From: JBBITW01 sp037440525
Lineage (GTDB): Bacteria > Desulfobacterota > BSN033 > UBA1163
Direction: 5' to 3'
NCBI GenBank assembly: GCA_037440525.1
Contig: JBBITW010000121.1
Location: 1-11,161, forward strand
DNA length: 11,161 bases
This document shows, piece after piece, positions 4,765 to 11,161 of the stretch (the stretch's first letter is position 1; each line of letters opens with the position of its first letter). The notes below the pieces were generated by a model. The model saw only the letters and a program-made list of their open reading frames with translations, did no database searches and had not been told where the DNA came from. A program made the translations under genes and the position numbers.

Positions 4765-7362
4765 TCAGCAAACAATATTGACAAGCTTATTGGGAACGAG
4801 TATCACCCTCTTTACTTCTTTCCCCTGTATAAGTTTACGAACTCTTTCTGACCTTAATGCCTGAGCCTTTACCTCCTCCTCTCTAAATGAAGCTCTGATC
4901 ATCATACGGTCTCTTAACTTCCCGTTGACCTGAATTACAATGAGTATCTCATCCTTCAGGATTGCAGTTTCATCGAAATCTGGCCACGGTGTCTTTATGA
5001 TAGATTCCTGATACCCTAAAGCCTCCCAGAGCTCTTCTGAAAAATGGGGAACAAATGGAGATAGCAGTAGGGCTACGATCTCCATTGCCTCACGCATCAC
5101 CCTTTTTGAGGTCTCATCATCCTGATCCTTTAATTCTGAATTATAGATTTCATTCACCAATTCCATGATTGCACTGATTGCTGTATTGAAATGGAATCTT
5201 TCGATATCCTCTGTGACCTTTTTGATAGTCTCATGGGTCTTCTGCCTTAGAAGCTTTGCATCTCCCTCAAGGGAGGTGCCATATGGAAATGGCTTTATAT
5301 CCTTAATACGGGAACAGTTTTCATAAAAGAGTCTCCACACACGGTTAAGAAAACGAAAAGAACCTTCCACTCCCTGATCACTCCAGTCCAGATCCTTTTC
5401 AGGAGGGGCTGCAAACAGACAGAACATCCTCGCCGTATCTGCACCATACTTCTCAATCAAATATTCTGGATCCACCACATTCTTTTTTGATTTGGACATC
5501 TTCTCAAGCCTTCCAATGGAGATCTCACTCCCACACTTTCTGCAATAAAAATGATTTCCTTGATTCTCAACCTCTTCAGGAAAGAGATATCCATCTTTCG
5601 AACATTCATAGACCTCCTTGCAAACCATTCCCTGTGTAAGAAGATTGGTGAATGGTTCTTCAATATTCAAAAGGCCCATCTCCTTTAAAACACGGGTAAA
5701 GAATCGAGAATATAGAAGATGCAAAATGGCATGTTCAATACCACCTATATATTGATCTACTGGCATCCAGTAATCAACCCTCTTTCTATCGAGGGGGCCT
5801 TCATGGTAATCAGGACAGGTAAATCTATCAAAATACCAGGAGGATTCAACAAAGGTATCCATTGTGTCTGTTTCCCTTCTACCTCTGCCTCCGCACCTCG
5901 GACATTTCGTCTCCACAAATTCCTTAACAGATGAAAGTGGAGAGCCACCCATTCCTGTTATCTCAACGTCAAAAGGAAGGATTACAGGTAGATCCTCTTC
6001 CGGAACAGGAACAATTCCACAACGATCACAATAGATGATTGGAATTGGAGCACCCCAGTAACGCTGTCTTGAAATACCCCAGTCCCTTAGACGATAGCTT
6101 ATCTTACTCCCTCCGAGACCTTTATCTTCCAGATATTTCGCAATGGCTTCTCTTGCCTTACTACTCTCCATCCCATTAAAAGGCCCGGAGTTTACAAGAT
6201 AGCCCTCCCCCTCGTATGCCTCGGTCATAGTTTCAGGACTTAGTGTTTGCCCCTCTGGTTGAACGACAACAATGAGCGGAAGACCATATTTCTTTGCAAA
6301 CTCAAAGTCCCTCTGGTCATGAGTTGGAACAGCCTGCACAGCCCCTGTCCCGTATTCAATCAAAACAAAATTTGCAACATAGATAGGGATTCTTGCCCCT
6401 GTCATAGGATTCAAGCAATAAGCCCCTGTAAATACTCCTTCCTTTTCTGCAGTAAGCGCAGTCCTCTTCATCACGTCCTGGCGCTTCATCCTTTCAACAA
6501 AATCCCTAACAGCCTTCTCCTGAGAGGTTCCCTTTGAAAGAGAAAGAGCAAGGGGATGCTCTGGGGCAAGGAGCATGAATGTTGCCCCAAATACTGTATC
6601 CTGGCGGGTTGTAAAGACTTTGATAACATCTTTGGAATTCTCAAGTGGAAAATGGATCTCCGCACCAATGGACTTCCCTATCCAGTTCTTCTGCATTGTA
6701 AGAACACGCTCAGGCCATCCAGGCAGTTTATCACACCACTCAAGAAGCTCTTCTGCATAATCTGTTATTTTAAAAAACCACTGATCCAATTCCTTCTGCA
6801 CAACTCCTGGGTCATCAGCATGGCCCCGCCAACAAGTGCCATCACCCATCACCTGTTCATTTGCCAATACTGTCTTGCAGATATCACACCAGTTCACCGT
6901 GGATCGCTTCCTGTAAGCCAGACCCTTTTCAAACATCCTGAGGAAGAACAGTTGTTCCCATTTATAATAGGATACATCACAGGTGGCAAATTCACGGTCC
7001 CAGTCGTAACTGAAACCCATTCTCTTAAGCTGCTTCTTCATATATTCTATATTTTCATATGTCCACTTTGCAGGGTGAACTCCATGCTCTATAGCCGCAT
7101 TCTCTGCAGGCATCCCGAAGGCATCCCAAGCCATTGGATGAAGAACATTAAAACCCTTCATCTTTTTATAGCGGGCAACCACATCTCCGATAGAATAATT
7201 ACGGACATGGCCCATATGGATCTTTCCAGAAGGATATGGAAACATCTCAAGAAGATAATACTTCTTCTTATTCTTATCCTCTTTCACCTTAAAGAGCTTC
7301 TTCTCATCCCAGTATCTTTGCCATTTCTCCTCTATATCTTTAGGGTTATATTTTGGATTCAT
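4765..7362 (-). CDS. leuS: Leucyl-tRNA synthetase
   Basis: It charges tRNA-Leu with leucine and edits misacylated products. The 865 residues match bacterial LeuRS (E. coli 860). The class I signatures are HMGH (49-52, the HIGH motif) and KMSKS (621-625). The CP1 editing domain spans about 230-425, with TTRQDTVFG (251-259) and YGTGAVQAVPTHDQRD (337-352) holding the conserved editing Asp349. Zinc-like sites are visible. ZN-1 has Cys159, Cys162 and Cys177, but the usual fourth Cys is Gly180-His181. Cys445/448/487/490 form a second set. Cys581/587/607/610 form a third set in the leucine-specific domain just before KMSKS. The anticodon-binding helices and C-terminal tail end the protein. AGGTGG lies 6 nt before the ATG. 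The gene heads the leuS-lptE-efp-epmA run. Confidence 0.98.
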   Translation of the reverse strand: MNPKYNPKDIEEKWQRYWDEKKLFKVKEDKNKKKYYLLEMFPYPSGKIHMGHVRNYSIGDVVARYKKMKGFNVLHPMAWDAFGMPAENAAIEHGVHPAKWTYENIEYMKKQLKRMGFSYDWDREFATCDVSYYKWEQLFFLRMFEKGLAYRKRSTVNWCDICKTVLANEQVMGDGTCWRGHADDPGVVQKELDQWFFKITDYAEELLEWCDKLPGWPERVLTMQKNWIGKSIGAEIHFPLENSKDVIKVFTTRQDTVFGATFMLLAPEHPLALSLSKGTSQEKAVRDFVERMKRQDVMKRTALTAEKEGVFTGAYCLNPMTGARIPIYVANFVLIEYGTGAVQAVPTHDQRDFEFAKKYGLPLIVVVQPEGQTLSPETMTEAYEGEGYLVNSGPFNGMESSKAREAIAKYLEDKGLGGSKISYRLRDWGISRQRYWGAPIPIIYCDRCGIVPVPEEDLPVILPFDVEITGMGGSPLSSVKEFVETKCPRCGGRGRRETDTMDTFVESSWYFDRFTCPDYHEGPLDRKRVDYWMPVDQYIGGIEHAILHLLYSRFFTRVLKEMGLLNIEEPFTNLLTQGMVCKEVYECSKDGYLFPEEVENQGNHFYCRKCGSEISIGRLEKMSKSKKNVVDPEYLIEKYGADTARMFCLFAAPPEKDLDWSDQGVEGSFRFLNRVWRLFYENCSRIKDIKPFPYGTSLEGDAKLLRQKTHETIKKVTEDIERFHFNTAISAIMELVNEIYNSELKDQDDETSKRVMREAMEIVALLLSPFVPHFSEELWEALGYQESIIKTPWPDFDETAILKDEILIVIQVNGKLRDRMMIRASFREEEVKAQALRSERVRKLIQGKEVKRVILVPNKLVNIVC

Positions 7363-7385
7363 CTCCTGCCACCTATCATCATAAA

Positions 7386-7391
7386 ATTATA
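7386..7391 (-). promoter_or_regulatory. Candidate -10 box for the leuS operon
   Basis: A perfect TATAAT on the minus strand lies about 24 nt before the leuS ATG, in an AT-rich stretch. No good -35 is found 16-18 nt upstream and there is no extended -10 TG. The candidate therefore rests on the -10 box and its position after a 284-nt gap. Confidence 0.35.
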
Positions 7392-7431
7392 ATTGAAAAA
7401 TTTGAAAAAGCATTTAAAACAAGCCTTATAG

Positions 7432-7591
7432 ACTGGGGAGGTGGGGTGAAAAAGCCTTCAAGCGGATACCGATAATAAAATAGCACTATTGATTAATACC
7501 CTGAAAATGCTTGATTTTCTTTGAAGCAATTGTAAGCAATCTACTTTCTCATTGTCCGCATTTGAAGGGTTTGGAACCCTACCTCCCCAGT
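7432..7591. mobile_element. MITE-like element with about 35-bp terminal inverted repeats (repeat copy 2)
   Basis: The ends are inverted copies of each other. ACTGGGGAGGT (7432-7442) pairs exactly with 7581-7591, then GGGT, CCTTCAA and GCGGA also match in register (one 2-nt gap). This gives about 30 of 36 matching positions over 7432-7465 and 7555-7591. The roughly 90-bp core is noncoding and AT-rich. The right 110 bp recur upstream of rpsT at 5-114. Similarity to copy 1 continues past the inverted repeat to about 7606, so the true right end may be further out. There is no transposase, so it would depend on one elsewhere. Transcribed from argG, it would fold into a long imperfect stem and might act as a 3' structure for the arg mRNA. 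Confidence 0.65.
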
Positions 7592-7646
7592 GAATTCAGG
7601 ACTTTTTCAAAGACCTTATAATTGACCCTCTGGTCATTGATCCTTA

Positions 7647-8849
7647 CTATCCTCTCATCATTCTTCGGATTCTAAGCCTCAGAGCATTTAGACGAATGAA
7701 GCCTTCTGCATCCTTCTGATTATAAACGGTATCCTTCTCAAAAGTGGCAAATGCACCATGGTAGAGGGATTTCTCTGATTTTCTGCCTACTATAATGCAG
7801 TTTCCCTTATATAATTTAAGACGGACCGTGCCTGTTACATCCTTCTGCATCTCATCGATCGCCTTCTTTAAAACCTCCATCTCAGGTGAAAACCAGTAGC
7901 CATAATATATAAGCTCCGATATCTTGGGGATCAGACTATCTCTGAAATGCATCACTTCCCTATCCATTGTGATGGATTCTATTGCCCTGTGAGCAATATG
8001 GAGGATTGTCCCCCCAGGGGTTTCATAAACACCTCTCGATTTCATCCCTACATAACGGTTTTCAACCATATCAACCCTTCCAATCCCATTTCGTCCTCCC
8101 AGCTCATTCAATCGAGAAAGCATCTCCGAAGGGGAAAGCCCTTCACCATTAAGTCTTACTGGTATCCCATCTTCAAAATCGATCTCAATAAAAGTGGGCT
8201 TATCAGGTGCCTTCTCAGGAGAGGTTGATAGGATAAACATATCCTCTGGTGGTTCTGCCCATGGATCTTCGAGGATCCCTCCTTCAAAACTTATATGCAG
8301 GAGATTTCTGTCAGAGGAATAGGGTTTCTCTTTTGTTACTGGAATCGGAATACCATTCTCACGGGCATAGGATATCAATTCCTCACGAGACCTGAATGCC
8401 CATTCCCTCCATGGAGATATTACCCTGATATAAGGATTGAGTGCATAATATGTTAATTCAAAACGAACCTGATCATTCCCCTTTCCCGTGGCTCCGTGTG
8501 CAACAGCATCCGCTCCCTCAAGCTGTGCGATCTCTATCTGTCTCTTTGCAATCAGAGGCCTTGCTATGGAAGTCCCGAGAAGATAGCATCCCTCATAGAT
8601 TGCACTGGCCTTCATCGCTGTAAAAACATAATCCCTGACAAATTCCTCCCTCAGATCTTCAATATAGACCTTACTTGCCCCAGTAGCAATTGCCTTCTCC
8701 TCAAGGTGATCCAGTTCTTCTGCCTGTCCAATATCAGCGGTAAATGTGATAACCTCGCAGCCAAACTCATTTTTTAACCACTTTAATATCACCGATGTAT
8801 CCAATCCCCCTGAATATGCCAGCACAACCTTTTTAACTCTATCTCCCAT
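7647..8849 (-). CDS. argG: Argininosuccinate synthase
   Basis: It joins citrulline and aspartate with ATP to give argininosuccinate, the next-to-last step of arginine synthesis. The product has 400 residues, typical of the bacterial type I enzyme. The N-type ATP pyrophosphatase P-loop is AYSGGLDTS (11-19). CYLLGTSIARPL (88-99), HGATGKGNDQVRFE (118-131) and YSSDRNLLHISFEGG (177-191) are conserved substrate and nucleotide blocks. The C-terminal part carries the tetramerisation helix region, ending in a basic tail. A strong AGGAGG lies 5 nt before the ATG. The gene starts 20 nt after argD, so it is the third gene of argB-argD-argG. argH does not follow; a repeat element and then leuS do. Confidence 0.98.
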   Translation of the reverse strand: MGDRVKKVVLAYSGGLDTSVILKWLKNEFGCEVITFTADIGQAEELDHLEEKAIATGASKVYIEDLREEFVRDYVFTAMKASAIYEGCYLLGTSIARPLIAKRQIEIAQLEGADAVAHGATGKGNDQVRFELTYYALNPYIRVISPWREWAFRSREELISYARENGIPIPVTKEKPYSSDRNLLHISFEGGILEDPWAEPPEDMFILSTSPEKAPDKPTFIEIDFEDGIPVRLNGEGLSPSEMLSRLNELGGRNGIGRVDMVENRYVGMKSRGVYETPGGTILHIAHRAIESITMDREVMHFRDSLIPKISELIYYGYWFSPEMEVLKKAIDEMQKDVTGTVRLKLYKGNCIIVGRKSEKSLYHGAFATFEKDTVYNQKDAEGFIRLNALRLRIRRMMRG

Positions 8850-8869
8850 TTTATCCTCCTTAAAATGAT

Positions 8870-10060
8870 TCAGATATTTCTAAAAACCTCTTCAAGGGCT
8901 TGAATCATCTGGTCTACTTCCCTCTTTGTTACAATCAATGGAGGAAGAAAACGAAGGACCTTGCCCATTGTGCAGTTAATAAGAAATCCCTTTTTCATCA
9001 TCTCTGTAACAATGGGAGCTCCATCGATTTTCAATTCCATCCCGATGATCAATCCCTTTCCCCGAACTTCCTGAACAAATGGGAATCTCTCCTTGAATTC
9101 TGTAAGCCTTGAGATGAAGTATTCCCCAACCATTTGACAATTTTCTAAGATTCCTTCCTCTAAAAGTGCGCTCAAGGCCGCAACCCCTGCGGCTGTTGCC
9201 AATGGATTTCCTCCAAATGTGGAGGCATGATCCCCTGGCCTGAAACTTTCCGAAACCTCCTTTTTAATCAGAAGTGCTCCAATCGGAACCCCTCCTCCAA
9301 GTGATTTCGCAAGTGTCAGTATATCAGGTTCAATCCCCTCGTGCTCATAGGCAAAAAGCTTGCCTGTGCGCCCCATCCCTACTTGAACCTCATCGAAGAT
9401 AAGAAGAAGGCCATTTTCATCGCAGATCTCTCTGAGAGACCTGAGATAACCTTCTTGAGGACAGTTAACACCTCCTTCTCCCTGAATTGGTTCAACCATT
9501 ACCGCACAGGTCTTTGAGTCTATTTTGCGTCTCAATGTATCAATATCATTAAAAGGTATATATTTGAATCCTGGCATCAGGGGATCATATCCTTTATGAA
9601 ATTTCTCCTGTGCTGTGGCTGTAAGAGTGGCTAAAGTCCTCCCGTGGAAGGAGCCTTCCATAGTAATAATCTCATATCGATCACCCTTCATCTTCTCCTT
9701 TGCAAACTTTCGGGCCAATTTTATTGCTCCCTCATTGGCCTCAGCACCACTGTTACAGAAGAAGACCTTATCGGCAAAGGAGTGTCGACAGAGGAGTTGC
9801 GCAAGCTGGATCTGTGGCTCAATATAGTAAAAGTTTGAGACATGGATAAGCCTCTCTGCCTGATCCTGAATTGCCTTTACTACCCTCGGATGACAGTGTC
9901 CCAAACTACATACTGCAAGGCCTGATACAAAATCTATATATTCCCTTCCATCTTTGTCCCAGACACGAGTCCCCTTCCCCCTTACAAGAAGGACTGGATA
10001 TCTGGTATAGGTATTTGCAATATATCTTTCTGATAAATCCATCAAGGCCTTCGAATCCAT
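8870..10060 (-). CDS. argD: Acetylornithine aminotransferase
   Basis: This PLP enzyme transfers an amino group from glutamate to N-acetylglutamate semialdehyde, giving N-acetylornithine; family members often also act on succinyl-diaminopimelate. It is a fold-type I class III aminotransferase of 396 residues. NSGAEANEGAIKLARK (103-118) holds the PLP phosphate site, SFHGRT (137-142) stacks on PLP, FDEVQVGMGRTG (222-233) has the PLP-pyridine Asp223, and TLAKSLGGG (249-257) has the Schiff-base Lys252. ATG at 10060 is preferred because GGAG lies 5 nt upstream; the in-frame GTG two codons earlier overlaps that same GGAG. It lies 43 nt after argB. GABA or ornithine aminotransferases are relatives, but the argB and argG neighbours settle the role. 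Confidence 0.96.
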   Translation of the reverse strand: MDSKALMDLSERYIANTYTRYPVLLVRGKGTRVWDKDGREYIDFVSGLAVCSLGHCHPRVVKAIQDQAERLIHVSNFYYIEPQIQLAQLLCRHSFADKVFFCNSGAEANEGAIKLARKFAKEKMKGDRYEIITMEGSFHGRTLATLTATAQEKFHKGYDPLMPGFKYIPFNDIDTLRRKIDSKTCAVMVEPIQGEGGVNCPQEGYLRSLREICDENGLLLIFDEVQVGMGRTGKLFAYEHEGIEPDILTLAKSLGGGVPIGALLIKKEVSESFRPGDHASTFGGNPLATAAGVAALSALLEEGILENCQMVGEYFISRLTEFKERFPFVQEVRGKGLIIGMELKIDGAPIVTEMMKKGFLINCTMGKVLRFLPPLIVTKREVDQMIQALEEVFRNI

Positions 10061-10069
10061 CTTCACTCC
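10061..10069 (-). promoter_or_regulatory. Ribosome binding site favouring the ATG-10060 start of argD
   Basis: GGAG (10069-10066 on the minus strand) is 5 nt before the ATG. The alternative GTG at 10066-10064 shares its first G with this sequence and has no other ribosome site. Confidence 0.6.
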
Positions 10070-10103
10070 ATTTAGTAATTGTAAAATTATAAAACCACCA
10101 TCA

Positions 10104-10988
10104 TCACTCTTTTGTTATCTCCGTTCCAATTCCCACATCTGTGAAAATCTCAAGTAGAATAGCATGTTCAACCCTTCCATCAATTATGTGGGTTTTATTA
10201 ACCCCTTCTTTTAATGCATCAAGGCAACAGTTAACCTTTGGGATCATCCCTGATGAGATGACATTTGTAGCAATCAGTATCTTCGCCTCTTCTCCATTAA
10301 GCGTCGGGATCAATCTACCAGTTTTGTCTTTAACACCCTCTACATCTGTAAGTAAAATCAATTTCTCAGCCTTCAACGAAGAGGCAATCTTCCCTGCAAC
10401 TATATCAGCATTGATATTGTATGTCTCACCCTCTTCGCCTACCCCTATAGGAGCAACGACAGGGATAAAATTTTCCTTCTCAAGGGTCTCAATAATACCA
10501 GGATTGATTGTCTTCACCTCTCCCACCATTCCAATGTCTATAATCTCTGGAGGTTTATCCCCTCCGGTGTCTCTCGTTAATTTCAATTTCTTAGCAACGA
10601 TAAGCCTTCCATCCTTTCCACTAAGGCCAACCGCCTTTCCACCCTGCTGATTAATCAGAGAGACGATCTCTTTGTTCACCTTTCCAACAAGAACCATCTC
10701 CACCACATCCATGGTCTCGTTATCCGTCACTCTCATCCCATCGATGAACTGGGATTTTATCCCCATCCTGGTCAATACCTCACCAATCTGAGGTCCTCCA
10801 CCATGGACGATCACAGGGTTTAGGCCTATATATTTTAAAAGGACTACATCGAGGGCAAAACTCAGTTTTAACCTCTCCTCCTCCATCGTGCTTCCACCAT
10901 ACTTTATTACAAAAGTCTTATTAAAGAATCGACGGATATAAGGAAGTGCCTCAATCAATACCTTTGCCTTCTCATATGCAGTCTCCAT
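10104..10988 (-). CDS. argB: Acetylglutamate kinase, probably arginine-inhibited type
   Basis: It phosphorylates N-acetylglutamate, the second and usually rate-controlling step of arginine synthesis. The 294-residue amino-acid-kinase fold shows KYGGSTM (29-35, catalytic Lys29), VHGGGPQI (61-68), NINADIVAGKIA (191-202, Asp195) and MIPKV (248-252, Lys251). An N-terminal helix of about 25 residues precedes the kinase core, and the C-terminus reads HAILLEIFTDVGIGTEI (275-291). Both are marks of hexameric, arginine-feedback-inhibited kinases (Thermotoga and Pseudomonas type) and are lacking in the 258-residue E. coli enzyme. GGGAGA lies 7 nt before the ATG. It heads argB-argD-argG. The 67-nt leader to 11055 has only a weak -10 candidate (GATAAT at 11037-11032, minus strand) without a clear -35. 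Confidence 0.97.
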   Translation of the reverse strand: METAYEKAKVLIEALPYIRRFFNKTFVIKYGGSTMEEERLKLSFALDVVLLKYIGLNPVIVHGGGPQIGEVLTRMGIKSQFIDGMRVTDNETMDVVEMVLVGKVNKEIVSLINQQGGKAVGLSGKDGRLIVAKKLKLTRDTGGDKPPEIIDIGMVGEVKTINPGIIETLEKENFIPVVAPIGVGEEGETYNINADIVAGKIASSLKAEKLILLTDVEGVKDKTGRLIPTLNGEEAKILIATNVISSGMIPKVNCCLDALKEGVNKTHIIDGRVEHAILLEIFTDVGIGTEITKE

Positions 10989-11055
10989 GATATTTTCTCC
11001 CAGAGATATTGTTTCAGTGTAAGGGTACCTTATTATCCTCTATACCTTTTCCCTA

Positions 11056-11074
11056 AATTGAGCGATTCTCAATT
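11056..11074. promoter_or_regulatory. 7-bp perfect palindrome upstream of argB
   Basis: AATTGAG (11056-11062), CGATT, CTCAATT (11068-11074), beginning 67 nt before the argB start. It is not followed by a T-tract on either strand, so it is a poor terminator. Its size and symmetry resemble an operator, but the bases do not match the ARG-box pattern (TGAAT...ATTCA). Operator or edge of the adjoining repeat; I cannot decide. Confidence 0.3.
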
Positions 11075-11075
11075 G

Positions 11076-11161
11076 TCATTGCGAAGCAATCTCTACCAGA
11101 TTGTCATTCCAAGCGGAGCGAGGAATCTATAAGATTGCCACGCCCTTCGGGCTCGCAATGA
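11076..11161. repeat. Palindromic dispersed-type repeat at the window's right edge
   Basis: Nested inverted pairs are visible. TCATTGCGA (11076-11084) pairs with TCGCAATGA (11153-11161), GCAATCT (11086-11092) with AGATTGC (11132-11138), ATTCC (11106-11110) with GGAAT (11122-11126), and GCCC-TTC-GGGC (11142-11152) is a tight hairpin. Units of the type 'TCATTGCGA...GCAATCT' and 'TCATTCC...GGAATCT' are, from general memory, widespread noncoding dispersed repeats in several bacterial phyla. It is unrelated to the repeat at 5-130 and 7432-7591, and probably continues past the window. Confidence 0.7.

Larger units (their letters stand above)
7363..7646. other. 284-nt argG-leuS intergenic region
   Basis: It has no gene on either strand. 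From the argG side on the minus strand it holds a weak 5-bp hairpin (7623-7636), the MITE-like element (7432-7591), and an AT-rich leuS leader with a TATAAT box. A 10-bp outer inverted pair flanks the element: TTTGAAAAAG (7401-7410) and its complement (7602-7611). Confidence 0.8.

Noticed and set aside
6530..6560. LALSLSKG peptide in LeuRS as a sign of a repeat inserted in the gene
   Set aside because: The DNA does not resemble known LSLSKG-encoding repeats, and the reading frame and domain length around it are normal for LeuRS.
6556..7392. Long open frame (278 codons) on the plus strand opposite leuS
   Set aside because: It is wholly antisense to a fully conserved leuS, with no recognisable domain. 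Its composition is what the reverse strand of an AT-rich gene would give.
7623..7636. TGACC-CTCT-GGTCA hairpin as an argG terminator
   Set aside because: The stem is only 5 bp, and on the minus strand it is followed by ATTATAAGG rather than a run of T.
10086..10091. Perfect TATAAT on the minus strand between argB and argD
   Set aside because: No -35 at 16-18 nt and the gap is only 43 nt. It is easily expected by chance in an AT-rich spacer; argD is best read as part of the operon.
10141..10650. Open frame of 169 codons opposite argB
   Set aside because: It is antisense to conserved argB sequence; its Ser/Pro/Ile-rich product has no motif or ribosome site.
11031..11041. GGTACC-centred near-palindrome in the argB leader
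   Set aside because: It is too short and imperfect to call an operator; probably chance.
1..11161. CRISPR array, tRNA, rRNA, riboswitch or integrase-attachment signs
   Set aside because: I saw no regularly spaced short repeats, no cloverleaf with a T-loop signature and no recognisable riboswitch core on either strand. The only repeats are the two dispersed families described.

Overview
The window is a bacterial housekeeping segment with about ten protein genes, nearly all on the minus strand. It is moderately AT-rich (roughly 40% GC by eye). An LPS-assembly lipoprotein gene (lptE) points to a Gram-negative, LPS-making cell. The order leuS-lptE-...-holA-rpsT, an arg cluster, GTG/TTG starts and dispersed palindromic repeats would fit an uncultivated Desulfobacterota- or Nitrospirota-like lineage. 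That placement is inference from gene order and protein flavour; no marker here settles the phylum.

Layout, left to right. Positions 1-171 hold one end of a dispersed repeat, a small hairpin and the probable promoter of rpsT (S20, plus strand, TTG start at 241). holA (DNA polymerase III delta, minus) converges on rpsT. An 82-nt divergent spacer separates holA from a plus-strand radical-SAM lysine 2,3-aminomutase gene (epmB/kamA-like). That gene meets epmA tail to tail, 3 nt apart. epmA, efp, lptE and leuS form a tight minus-strand run: 15 nt between leuS and lptE, 42 nt between lptE and efp, 4 nt between efp and the preferred epmA start. A 284-nt intergenic stretch with a MITE-like element separates leuS from argG. 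argB-argD-argG form a second minus-strand operon. The right edge (11056-11161) holds a 7-bp palindrome and a second, unrelated palindromic repeat.

How the genes work together. efp, epmA and the aminomutase make a complete minimal EF-P beta-lysylation system: the mutase makes beta-lysine, EpmA joins it to Lys32 of EF-P, and modified EF-P relieves ribosome stalling at proline runs. With leuS, rpsT and holA, the left two thirds is translation and replication, plus LPS transport (lptE). The right third is arginine synthesis: N-acetylglutamate phosphorylation (argB), the transamination to acetylornithine (argD) and argininosuccinate synthesis (argG). argF and argH, common neighbours of these genes, are absent here.

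I found no clearly new defence or mobile system. The points most worth following are the KamA-like active site of the EF-P-linked mutase, the MITE-like repeat family with two copies in the window, and the extra cysteine cluster in LeuRS.
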